Below, in pieces: positions 1-6,519 of a stretch of 34,167 nucleotides of DNA. The notes under the pieces are model-generated. The model made no database searches. It had not been told where the DNA came from and saw nothing but the letters and a program-made list of their open reading frames with translations. Within the stretch, counting starts at the first letter, position 1. The number at the start of each line of letters is the position of its first letter. Source of the DNA: Paraburkholderia sp. C35 (GTDB lineage Bacteria; Pseudomonadota; Gammaproteobacteria; Burkholderiales; Burkholderiaceae); contig NZ_QBUY01000099.1 in assembly GCF_003121405.1 (NCBI RefSeq), forward strand, positions 1 through 34,167, given 5' to 3'. The translations under genes were made by a program, and so were the position numbers.

Positions 1-236
1 AAAAGCAAAGGCGGTGTGTCTTGTAGGATCGCCGACGCAGAATGTGCGACAACCTACACACCGTTTGCCACCTGGGCGGCTTGTACGGTTCGCTGACGCT
101 TGATGCACTACGGGTGATTGGAGCGGGTGAGGCGCAGATAAAGAGCGCTGGCAGCGGGCATCAAGCGTAGTGATACCGCGGACAGGACGGGGCCGTTGAG
201 GGCCCGCAGGCAAAAACAAGAACTGGCGGTGTTAGC
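1..236. repeat. Intergenic block with nested inverted repeats
   Basis: This stretch carries no convincing gene but has clear dyad symmetry. An 8-base arm CGGTGTGT at 12-19 is complementary to ACACACCG at 56-63, and TGTAGG (22-27) can pair with CCTACA (53-58). A second pair, ACGCTTGATGC (96-106) and GCATCAAGCGT (158-168), has perfect 11-base arms. The block runs straight into the palindromic repeat at 237-307, so it may be part of the same composite intergenic element. The window begins inside it, so its left limit is unknown. Confidence 0.5.
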
Positions 237-392
237 CCGCTTTCTTTTGCCTACTTTTCTTTGCGGCGGCAAAGAAAAGTAGGTGCCGCCCCGCACAGGG
301 GCGACGCATGAAGCACGAAGGCAAATCGCAGACGCCAACGACAAACCCAGCAAACCACCAAGAGCGTCGCAAGACAACAAAAAACCCCTCAC
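108..392 (-). CDS. Doubtful hypothetical protein inside repeat DNA
   Basis: A 94-residue reading frame starts with ATG at 392, overlapping the stop codon of the upstream transposase-like gene as ATGA. It is read entirely through the palindromic repeat and the nested inverted repeats, which encode the Arg/Lys-rich middle (around PPQRKVGKRKRA). The protein is rich in Leu, Arg, Ser and Cys and shows no recognisable domain. Frames like this are often annotated in Burkholderiaceae wherever this repeat occurs (from memory, not checked). The likeliest reading is a frame kept open by repeat composition. The ATGA overlap is the only positive sign of translation. Confidence 0.2.
   Translation of the reverse strand: MRGFLLSCDALGGLLGLSLASAICLRASCVAPVRGGTYFSLPPQRKVGKRKRANTASSCFCLRALNGPVLSAVSLRLMPAASALYLRLTRSNHP
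237..307 (+). repeat. REP-like palindromic repeat, copy 1
   Basis: This 71-base element is identical, as reverse complement, to 34097-34167 at the other end of the window. It contains two hairpins. The first, at 250-283, has perfect 15-base arms (CCTACTTTTCTTTGC and its complement) around a GGCG loop. The second, at 287-303, has arms CGCCCC and GGGGCG around GCACA. It lies 81 bases beyond the stop of the transposase-like gene. Elements of this type are scattered in many copies between genes in Burkholderia and Paraburkholderia (general recollection); their function is not established. Confidence 0.85.
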
Positions 393-1609
393 CCAACATG
401 TGAAAGCAGACTAACCGGCAACAGATACCGCTCCCCTGCCTTATCCTTGACAGCAGCCTCTGCAGGATACTTTCGCAAGGGCATCAGCCTGGGATTAATC
501 TGCTGCGGCAAATGCGGATTCCCACCAGCGCCAGCGCCAGCGACAGCGCCAACAGCCACATTCACCGGCGTCGGCGTCAACTCAGGCATCGCCCGCGTCA
601 CCGCCCGCACGGCCGGCTTCGGAGCCGCCGCATGCAGACCCACAGCAGCATCCTGCGTACGGCACTCGCGGTCGATCCATTGCCGCGCCCAGTCGAGCGC
701 AAAGCGATGCGCCGCATCGACATCGGCGAAACGCGGCCCGATCAGGCCCGAACGCTCCACGCGTTTGCCGTCCTTCATGATCTCGGCCCACGCACGGTAT
801 TTGTCGTTCGGTACCGGCTCAGCCGCGACGTAGATCGTATAGCCCTGGCGGTCGGCGACCTGCAATCCCGGTGGCGCAGCCAGACTCATCCACAGCGGCG
901 TGTGCGCACTGGCGAGAGAAGTCGACTCGGCGTCGGCATCGAGTTGAACGGAAGCCTGGTCGGCATCCACTTGCACCGGCGACTGCACTTGCACGACGTG
1001 CATATCGACAGACGGCGCTTCGTCGAACACCACCACGGCATCGAGCGCACTCACCGTGTCCGGCTGCGGTGCATCGACCGCACCGGCATCCGCGAAGCCC
1101 GTCTCGACGGCTGACGAACCGGCAAGCTGCCGCGTGATGTCGGCCATCGGTGCGAGCGCGCGCCAGCCCGTCGGTGCGCCATTCGGCACACCCGACTCGG
1201 GTGACGACGCCTGCCACGTCTCCGGGCTTTTCCAGAACACGCCGCGTGCCAGATCGTCGCGCGGTTTCGGCGCTTCGATCACGGGCGCGGGCTTCGGCGC
1301 GGCAGGCGGCGTCGGCTCGGGAATATAGGCGAACGCGCGCCCAATCTGCGTCAACAGACGGATCACTTCGGCCAGCGTGCCGTTGGCTTGCCACTCCTCG
1401 CAGCGGCGCCGGCACGTAGGGCCAGACGGATAGCGTCCGGGCAGCTTCGACCACGGCTCACCAGTCGTCAGGATCCACAGAACGGCATTAGCCACGATAC
1501 GGGGTTCGGCGCGGGGCCGTCCGCGTCGATTCAGGCGGACGGCTGGCTCGTCAGAAACAAGCGCAGAAATTTGCGCCCATTCGTCATTGCTTAGCTCATC
1601 GAAAAACAT
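389..1609 (-). CDS. IS5/IS402-type transposase N-domain protein (DUF4096-like) with unrelated C-terminal half
   Basis: The protein has 406 residues. Residues 1-90 match the helical N-terminal DNA-binding domain of IS5/IS402-family transposases: FDELSNDEWAQI, RRGRPRAEPR, a VLWILTTGEPWSKLPGRY segment and a CRRRCEEW motif. No DDE catalytic core follows. Residues 95-240 are a Pro/Ala-rich, then acidic linker with VQ/DAD-type internal repetition. Residues 252-320 form a compact-looking domain (GYTIYVAAEPVPNDKYRAW, then FALDWARQWID). A conserved-looking tail (INPRLMPLRKYPAEA) ends the protein. The ATG at 1609 has a good GGAGA ribosome site 6 bases upstream. Similar proteins recur in Burkholderia as 'transposase' (recollection). 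I infer a domesticated DNA-binding protein rather than an active transposase. Its target and role are unknown. Confidence 0.75.
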   Translation of the reverse strand: MFFDELSNDEWAQISALVSDEPAVRLNRRGRPRAEPRIVANAVLWILTTGEPWSKLPGRYPSGPTCRRRCEEWQANGTLAEVIRLLTQIGRAFAYIPEPTPPAAPKPAPVIEAPKPRDDLARGVFWKSPETWQASSPESGVPNGAPTGWRALAPMADITRQLAGSSAVETGFADAGAVDAPQPDTVSALDAVVVFDEAPSVDMHVVQVQSPVQVDADQASVQLDADAESTSLASAHTPLWMSLAAPPGLQVADRQGYTIYVAAEPVPNDKYRAWAEIMKDGKRVERSGLIGPRFADVDAAHRFALDWARQWIDRECRTQDAAVGLHAAAPKPAVRAVTRAMPELTPTPVNVAVGAVAGAGAGGNPHLPQQINPRLMPLRKYPAEAAVKDKAGERYLLPVSLLSHVG

Positions 1610-2182
1610 TCAGTTCTCCACGCAGCCTGGCCTGGCTGCGGCGTTGGGCTCTCACGAACTTCATTTTGGCGGTTCGTGTCGGGTCCTCGGTTGCACAATA
1701 TGCTTATACGTTCTTGCGCCCGGATTAAGAATGCGCACTTGGTTAGTGCGCTATTTCACCGGGACGACGCACAAAACGTGGTCTCACTCGTGCATGGGAG
1801 AATTTGTGCACGAAGCATACCATTGCTAGGGTTTGTCTGAATATGACTGAGACAAGTGTTACGGATAGAAACAATCTTGTCCTTTTTGCTGCGTCGTTTA
1901 GCAGCTCGCTGTCACAGAATTGACGTCGGTTGCGATGGTTTGGACAACGCGCGAACAGCGCAGAGCCGCGCCTTCACGCCCGTGCCGCCGCAACGGCACA
2001 CCGCGCGGCACGTGGGCCACGCACAACAGAATTGCGTCCGTTACATTCACTTCGATGTGCTGCGCATAACAGCCCGGCGTGCAGCGGCGTGTCTTCCCGA
2101 GGTGGCGCGATGTTTCTATTCGTGACGCATCATGTGCCGCTGCATCTGGCGAACGGGTGTCGTCGTGGCGTGAATGGACAGG
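1610..2182. other. 573-bp gene-poor region upstream of the transposase-like gene
   Basis: No reading frame here has a ribosome site or recognisable protein. The part from about 1690 to 1890 looks richer in A+T than its surroundings. It contains a 7-base-arm palindrome at 1733-1751 and a set of TTGTC half-sites: TTGTCT 1833-1838, its complement AGACAA 1850-1855, and CTTGTC 1876-1881. These would suit regulator binding upstream of the minus-strand gene, but no clear promoter hexamer pair was found. The part 1900-2182 is GC-rich and featureless to my eye. Confidence 0.4.
1733..1751. promoter_or_regulatory. Palindrome upstream of the transposase-like gene
   Basis: GCGCACT at 1733-1739 and AGTGCGC at 1745-1751 form perfect 7-base arms around TGGTT. 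The site lies about 125 bases upstream of the ATG at 1609 (minus strand) in the region where a promoter would be expected. A TATAAG-like hexamer lies nearby on the minus strand (reverse complement of 1705-1710). It could be an operator, perhaps for self-regulation by the DNA-binding protein downstream. This is inference. Confidence 0.3.
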
Positions 2183-2479
2183 TCAGTGCACAGGCGTCGA
2201 CGCGCGCTCGCCGACCACCGTCGTCCACGGTCGCACGCGCCATGTGGTCACGAGTCCGTTGAGCACATACGGATCGGCTTGTGCGAACGCTTCCGCCACG
2301 GCAGGCGAATCGGCTTCGAAGAGCAGGACGGCGGTATCGACGGGATCGGCGAGTGCGCCGCCGAGTTGCAGTTCGCCCCGCTCGGCTGCCGCCCACGCAT
2401 GCTTCAGATGCGCGCCGCGAAATTCCGGGCGACGCTCAAGATAGTCCGGCGACACTTCGTAGATCAGCAGGTAGTGCAT
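2183..2479 (-). CDS. YciI-like protein
   Basis: This 98-residue protein has the YciI fold signature: an opening strand MHYLLIYEVSPDYLERR, then RGAHLKHAWAAAERGEL, LGGALADPVDTAVLLFEADS and a C-terminal strand segment VTTWRVRPW. The conserved His of the HL motif and the Asp of ADPVD match positions proposed as the active-site pair in this dimeric alpha+beta barrel family. The substrate is unknown for most members. I chose the ATG at 2479 because AGGAG lies about 8 bases upstream and the family begins at this strand; an upstream in-frame ATG at 2518 would add 13 unrelated residues. It is transcribed away from psiF. Confidence 0.88.
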   Translation of the reverse strand: MHYLLIYEVSPDYLERRPEFRGAHLKHAWAAAERGELQLGGALADPVDTAVLLFEADSPAVAEAFAQADPYVLNGLVTTWRVRPWTTVVGERASTPVH

Positions 2480-2731
2480 GGCGAGAACTCCTGGAATGTG
2501 GTGGCTGCAACGGTTCAAGCATAACGGTTGGCGCGTTCCGGGTAAGCGCTGTTAGGGAAAGACCTGTGCCGTCTTAGGCCGACATGCGTCAACCATTTGT
2601 GCCGGCCGTTCGTTCTGACAGGCACCATGCCTTGCATGGGTGACGGCCGATCACAGCGATGGCAATCTGCGCAGGCTCGATGCCCGTCTCACGACAACCA
2701 ACAACATTCACAACCCGTGATGGAGTGTCCC

Positions 2732-3028
2732 ATGAAGATCCAAGCCGCTCTCGCTGCCCTCGCCCTGACGGGTCTGCTCGCGTCGCCCGCCTTTGCCGCG
2801 AACAGCCAGCAATCGAAGATGACCGACTGCAACAAGCAGGCAGGCGACAAGAAGGGAGACGACCGCAAGGCGTTCATGAAGAGCTGTCTGTCGGCGTCGC
2901 CGGCGGCCGCCGCCTCCGGTCCGATGACGCAACAGGACAAGATGAAGATGTGCAACACCCAGGCCGCCGACAAGAAAGGCGACGATCGCAAGGCCTTCAT
3001 GAAGACCTGCCTGAGCAACAAGGGCTGA
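2732..3028 (+). CDS. psiF: PsiF repeat protein, secreted
   Basis: The 98-residue product begins with a Sec signal peptide (MKIQAALAALALTGLLASPAFA) and is probably periplasmic. The mature part holds two copies of the PsiF repeat. Each carries a short helix with a Met-x-x-Cys-Asn core, then a KKGDDRKAFMK segment and a closing Cys (first copy ending KSCLS, second KTCLS). The paired cysteines in each copy probably form disulfides. In E. coli psiF is a phosphate-starvation gene of unknown biochemical function; I saw no convincing Pho box upstream here. The ATG at 2732 is set by the signal peptide and a GGAG ribosome site. A strong terminator follows at 3101. Confidence 0.9.
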   Translation: MKIQAALAALALTGLLASPAFAANSQQSKMTDCNKQAGDKKGDDRKAFMKSCLSASPAAAASGPMTQQDKMKMCNTQAADKKGDDRKAFMKTCLSNKG

Positions 3029-3100
3029 AGCCAGCGCTCGAATCTGACAGCGCGATGCGCCGCGTGGGTTAGCGCGGCGCGCCGATGTTGATGCCGACAG

Positions 3101-3133
3101 ACGGCGTCCATTGCGGGCGCCGTTTTTCTTTTT
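3101..3133 (+). terminator. Rho-independent terminator after psiF
   Basis: The arms ACGGCGTCC (3101-3109) and GGGCGCCGT (3115-3123) pair over 9 bases with one G-T pair around an ATTGC loop. They are followed directly by TTTTCTTTTT. The structure lies 72 bases downstream of the psiF stop. Confidence 0.8.
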
Positions 3134-3288
3134 GCCGCGCCGTTTAGCGCAGCGTGTTGCGCTGCTGTCGCGACACAAGACGTTCTTGATACGTCTCCCG
3201 ATGCCGCATCCCTCCCCCCATGCGGCACGACACACGCACCGCACTGATTCCCGCTATTACACCCTGCACTTCCCTGGCCGTTTTCTTC

Positions 3289-3294
3289 TATGAT
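3289..3294 (+). promoter_or_regulatory. Possible -10 element of the membrane-protein gene
   Basis: TATGAT matches the sigma-70 -10 consensus in five of six positions. It lies about 90 bases upstream of the ATG at 3385 and downstream of the psiF terminator, where a promoter is expected. No good -35 hexamer is visible at 16-18 bases, so the call is weak. Confidence 0.3.
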
Positions 3295-3384
3295 GGCGGC
3301 ACAGACGGCCCACCCCACACACAACAAGTCCCACGGGCCGCCAGCTTGTCGTTGATGCCGCAAGCGCATCGCACGGAGGCAAGG

Positions 3385-3831
3385 ATGGTTGGGAGACACA
3401 AGAACCGCTGGCTGCGTCGCTGGCTGGTGGTGATCATTTTCTGGGCCGTGCCCGTGGCGATCGTCGCCGTGCGCGAGATTCAGGAGGAAATGGCCTATAA
3501 CCGGGTCGACCTGAACAATGCGCTCACGACCTGGGAACTCACCGACGCGCAGCGCGCCGCAGGCGCCGCCGCGCGCTGCCGCGGCAAGCCCGACGATGCC
3601 CGCGCAGCCGGCTGTCCCGCCGATGTCCTCGCCGCCAATGCGCCGCGCCAGCAGGAAGCGCTCAATGAATACGCGATTCGCAAAAGCACCCTGGCGGGTT
3701 ATCTGTGGCATGCATTCGTGGGCTACTGGGTCGTGCCGGCCGCGATCCTCTTCGCGATCGGTTTCGTGATCGGCCTGGTGCGCCGCGCGTTGCGGCGGCC
3801 GCCCGTGAACAAGAGTCCCGCGAATCACTGA
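3385..3831 (+). CDS. Unknown two-helix membrane protein
   Basis: I do not recognise this 148-residue protein. It has a basic N-terminus (RHKNRWLRRW), a first transmembrane segment around residues 12-29, a hydrophilic loop of about 80 residues, a second transmembrane segment around 112-132 and a short basic tail. By the positive-inside rule both ends are cytoplasmic and the loop is periplasmic. The loop carries two cysteines (65 and 77) in an Ala/Arg-rich stretch that could form a disulfide. The ATG at 3385 is preceded by GGAGG with 5-base spacing, which strongly supports this start. It appears to be a single-gene unit between the psiF terminator and a stem-loop at 3848. Confidence 0.75.
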   Translation: MVGRHKNRWLRRWLVVIIFWAVPVAIVAVREIQEEMAYNRVDLNNALTTWELTDAQRAAGAAARCRGKPDDARAAGCPADVLAANAPRQQEALNEYAIRKSTLAGYLWHAFVGYWVVPAAILFAIGFVIGLVRRALRRPPVNKSPANH

Positions 3832-4268
3832 AACCGTCGAACGCAAACGCGCGGGCCTTGGCCATGCCATGGCCGCTAGCCCGCGCGGCCCGGAAAGCGC
3901 CCGCAGCCAGCGAGCCGCTGCGGCGTTCTAGCAACACTTTCCGTTTGCTTACGACCGATTTCTGCCGCCACGCAGAAACGGTAAAAACGACCCTTTTCGT
4001 TGCCTGCACGCGCGCCCCTGAACGGAACCGGCGACACGGATGCACGGCCTCGTCCGCGAACGCCGGACGCACACCGCACGGGCTTCCTGGGCGTGCCACC
4101 GACCGGCCAGAATTACCCAACGAATCGCTGACCATCGCGGGAGCGCCCGTCAGGCAAGGGTTTGCGCGGTGTCCCCAGAACCCTTGTATTGCTGGATCGT
4201 GTGATATACCTAAACAGGCAACCCGCGTGAACTGAGGCTGCACCCCGGAACCACGATGGAGAAAAACG
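3832..4268. other. 437-bp intergenic region before the SYLF lipoprotein
   Basis: The region begins with a long imperfect stem: CGCGCGGGC (3848-3856) pairs with GCCCGCGCG (3879-3887), with an inner GGCCATG/CATGGCC pair. It has no U-tract, so it is a doubtful terminator for the preceding gene. Two opposite-strand frames cover much of the rest, but neither has a ribosome site or recognisable composition. Near the right end, TTGTAT (4184-4189) and TATACC (4205-4210), 15 bases apart, could be a weak promoter for the lipoprotein gene. Confidence 0.4.
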
Positions 4269-4856
4269 ATGCAAAGACGAAACTACATGCTGAAGAGTAC
4301 CGCCGCGCTCGCGTTCGGAACCCTTGCACTGGCCGGCTGCACCACCACCAAGAGCAGCGGGGATTCTGCCGCTACGGACATGTCGAAACGGCAGTCGATC
4401 GCCGCCAGCGTCGACGGCACCATGTCCCGTCTCTATTCCACTGTTCAAGGCTCGCGCGAGCTGGTTGCAAAGGCGCGCGGCATTCTCGTATTCCCGTCCG
4501 TACTGCAGGTCGGCTTCGTGGTCGGCGGCCAGTATGGTGAAGGCTCGCTGCGCGTGGGCGGCAGCACCGTCGGCTACTACAGCACGATCTCCGGCTCGTT
4601 CGGCTTGCAGGCCGGTGCGCAGTCGAAGGCCATCATCTTCCTGTTCATGACGCAGGATGCGCTCGACAAATTCCGCAGTTCGGATGGCTGGTCGGCAGGT
4701 GCCGACGCATCGGTTGCGCTCGTGAAAATGGGCGCAAACGGCGTCGTCGATTCGACCACGGCCACGGCGCCCGTCGAAGTGTTCGTGCTGACCAACGCCG
4801 GCCTGATGGCGGATGTGTCGCTGGCTGGCACGAAGGTATCGCGGCTCAAGATCTGA
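4269..4856 (+). CDS. SYLF-domain (YSC84-like) lipoprotein
   Basis: This 195-residue protein opens with a lipoprotein signal peptide; the lipobox LALAGC puts the lipidated cysteine at residue 24. The remainder is a SYLF/YSC84 domain. Visible hallmarks include an LVAKARGILVFPSVLQVGF segment, the GGQYGEGSLRVGG turn, YYSTISGSFGLQAGAQSKA, and an alternating Gly-rich C-terminal half ending in GLMADVSLAGTKVSRLKI. Family members bind phosphoinositides in eukaryotes; bacterial copies are abundant envelope lipoproteins of unclear role. The ATG at 4269 follows GGAG by about 7 bases. The gene ends before a strong bidirectional terminator, so it is probably monocistronic. Confidence 0.9.
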   Translation: MQRRNYMLKSTAALAFGTLALAGCTTTKSSGDSAATDMSKRQSIAASVDGTMSRLYSTVQGSRELVAKARGILVFPSVLQVGFVVGGQYGEGSLRVGGSTVGYYSTISGSFGLQAGAQSKAIIFLFMTQDALDKFRSSDGWSAGADASVALVKMGANGVVDSTTATAPVEVFVLTNAGLMADVSLAGTKVSRLKI

Positions 4857-4953
4857 CGGCACGACGGTGCGGCGACGCACCGGTCTTCAGCAGGCGATGC
4901 AGCGCTACGGGATGCGGTTGCATGTCTCGCAGTTCCGGCTGATCGACAATGAC

Positions 4954-4989
4954 AAAGGGCGGTGCAATCGCGCGATTGCACCGCCCTTT
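4954..4989. terminator. Bidirectional terminator, 17-bp perfect stem
   Basis: The arms AAAGGGCGGTGCAATCG (4954-4970) and CGATTGCACCGCCCTTT (4973-4989) are perfectly complementary over 17 bases. A-rich and T-rich ends flank them, so the structure can stop transcription from both the SYLF gene (plus) and the glycosyltransferase gene (minus). It lies about 80-100 bases from each stop codon. Confidence 0.9.
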
Positions 4990-5071
4990 TCTTATGGTGA
5001 GAGCCGCCGCAGGACGCGCCGGTTCGTCAGAAAAACGCGTCCGGACGCGGCCGCTCGCGGCCAACTGTCGG

Positions 5072-6145
5072 CTAGCTGGTGGTGGACGAGGTGTCGATCA
5101 CCTTGAAACGCGAGCGCTTCTGCGCGCGGATCACCGACTGATACGCCTCGATGTACTGCCGTGCCATCCGGTGCGACGTAAAGCGTTCTTCGAAGCGCTG
5201 GCGCACGCCCGCGCGCGGCAGCTTGTGCAGACGGTTGACGGCCGCGACGGCACCGATCTCGTCCTCGACGATAAAGCCCGATACGCCGTCGTCGAGCACT
5301 TCGGGCACCGAGCCGCGATTGAACGCGATCACGGGCGTGCCGCACGCCATCGCTTCGATCATCACCAGCCCGAACGGCTCCGGCCAGTCGATCGGAAACA
5401 GCAGCGCGTGCGCACCCGACAAAAACTCCGCCTTCTGATGATCGGCAATCTCGCCGATAAATTCGACATACGGCAGATCAAGCAACGGCTTGATGTCGCG
5501 CTCGAAGTATTCGGCATCGGCGGCATCGACCTTCGCGGCAATGCGGATCGGCAAGCCGCAACGGCCCGCGATGCGGATCGCGGTATCCACCCGCTTCTCG
5601 GGCGAAATCCGGCCCAGGAATGCGAGGTACTTCTGTTCGACAGGTTGCGGCGTGTAGAGCGATTCCGGCAGCCCGTGATAGACCGTGCTGAGCCAGCGCG
5701 CCTGCGGCAACGGATGACGCTGCGAATTCGAGATCGAGATCACGGGCGCCGTGTTGAACGTGTCGAACACGGGCTGCTGCTCGGGCAGATCGAGACGCCC
5801 GTGCAAGGTCGTGACGAACGGCGTGTCCTGGCGCTTGAACACCGAAAACGAGTAGTAGTCCATGTGAAAATGGAGCACGTCGAAATCGTCAGCCTGGCGG
5901 CGCACCAGTTCCATCAGCAGCATGTGCGGCGCGATTCGATCGCGGATGCCGGGATCGAGCCGCAATGCGCGTGGCCACACCGGTTCCAGCTTCGCGCGCG
6001 TGACGGAATCGCCGCTCGCGAACAGCGTTACGTCATGGCCCAGGTCGACGAGCGCCTCGGTGATGTACGACACGACGCGTTCGGTCCCACCATACAGTTT
6101 GGGCGGCACGGATTCCGTCAACGGTGCGATCTGCGCAATTCTCAT
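5072..6145 (-). CDS. Glycosyltransferase family 4
   Basis: The 357-residue protein has the GT-B architecture of GT4 enzymes. The N-terminal Rossmann half shows IAQIAPLTESVPPKLYGGTE (the glycine loop that holds the acceptor and donor phosphates) and a DVLHFHMDYY segment. The C-terminal half begins near YLAFLGRISPEKRVD and holds the donor-binding EX7E motif within PEPFGLVMIEAMACGTPVIA, followed by GSVPEVLDDGVSGFIV. It should transfer a sugar from a nucleotide donor with retention of configuration. The acceptor is unknown; exopolysaccharide or a glycolipid is plausible. The ATG at 6145 has GGAGA 7 bases upstream. The gene shares its strand with otsA and the ATPase, but 374 bases separate it from the ATPase, so it probably has its own promoter. 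Confidence 0.88.
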   Translation of the reverse strand: MRIAQIAPLTESVPPKLYGGTERVVSYITEALVDLGHDVTLFASGDSVTRAKLEPVWPRALRLDPGIRDRIAPHMLLMELVRRQADDFDVLHFHMDYYSFSVFKRQDTPFVTTLHGRLDLPEQQPVFDTFNTAPVISISNSQRHPLPQARWLSTVYHGLPESLYTPQPVEQKYLAFLGRISPEKRVDTAIRIAGRCGLPIRIAAKVDAADAEYFERDIKPLLDLPYVEFIGEIADHQKAEFLSGAHALLFPIDWPEPFGLVMIEAMACGTPVIAFNRGSVPEVLDDGVSGFIVEDEIGAVAAVNRLHKLPRAGVRQRFEERFTSHRMARQYIEAYQSVIRAQKRSRFKVIDTSSTTS

Positions 6146-6519
6146 CTGTGTCTCCAGGGGCCGCGCGTTGGCGGCTGCAGCGAGCAGTGGCGAACGAGTA
6201 TGCCAGCAGGCAGGCAGCCGATCAAACGCGTCACCGCGTTTTCATGCGGGTTGTGTCGCGTTATGGGGTTTATCCGCGGGTTTATCCGTACATGGCATTC
6301 CACACGCGCGTTCAAAACGCCTTCGTATGCACAGTGCACGCACACGGCGTGCCTCGGCCTGTCATTACCCGCGATTCGATTATTTCTCGCCACCGCTTGA
6401 AACACTGCAGATATTTCAATTGCATTACGCTGTTACAGTCGGGAAACATTCGGTTGGGGCAATCCCTTCTTGTATTTTGCCGCCATGTGTCCCGTTGTAC
6501 GAAGCGTCTCGTTGCGTGA
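6146..6519. other. 374-bp intergenic region upstream of the glycosyltransferase
   Basis: No gene is supported here. It should hold the promoter of the minus-strand glycosyltransferase. The part 6370-6480 looks less GC-rich than the surroundings. One dyad stands out: TTGAAA (6398-6403) and TTTCAA (6415-6420) flank a central CTGCAG, giving a site about 23 bases long with near two-fold symmetry. No confident -35/-10 pair was identified. Confidence 0.35.

Noticed and set aside
3662..4243. Two opposite frames (193 and 176 residues) over the gap before the SYLF gene
   Set aside because: Neither has a ribosome site or domain and each overlaps the membrane-protein gene end; they exclude each other.
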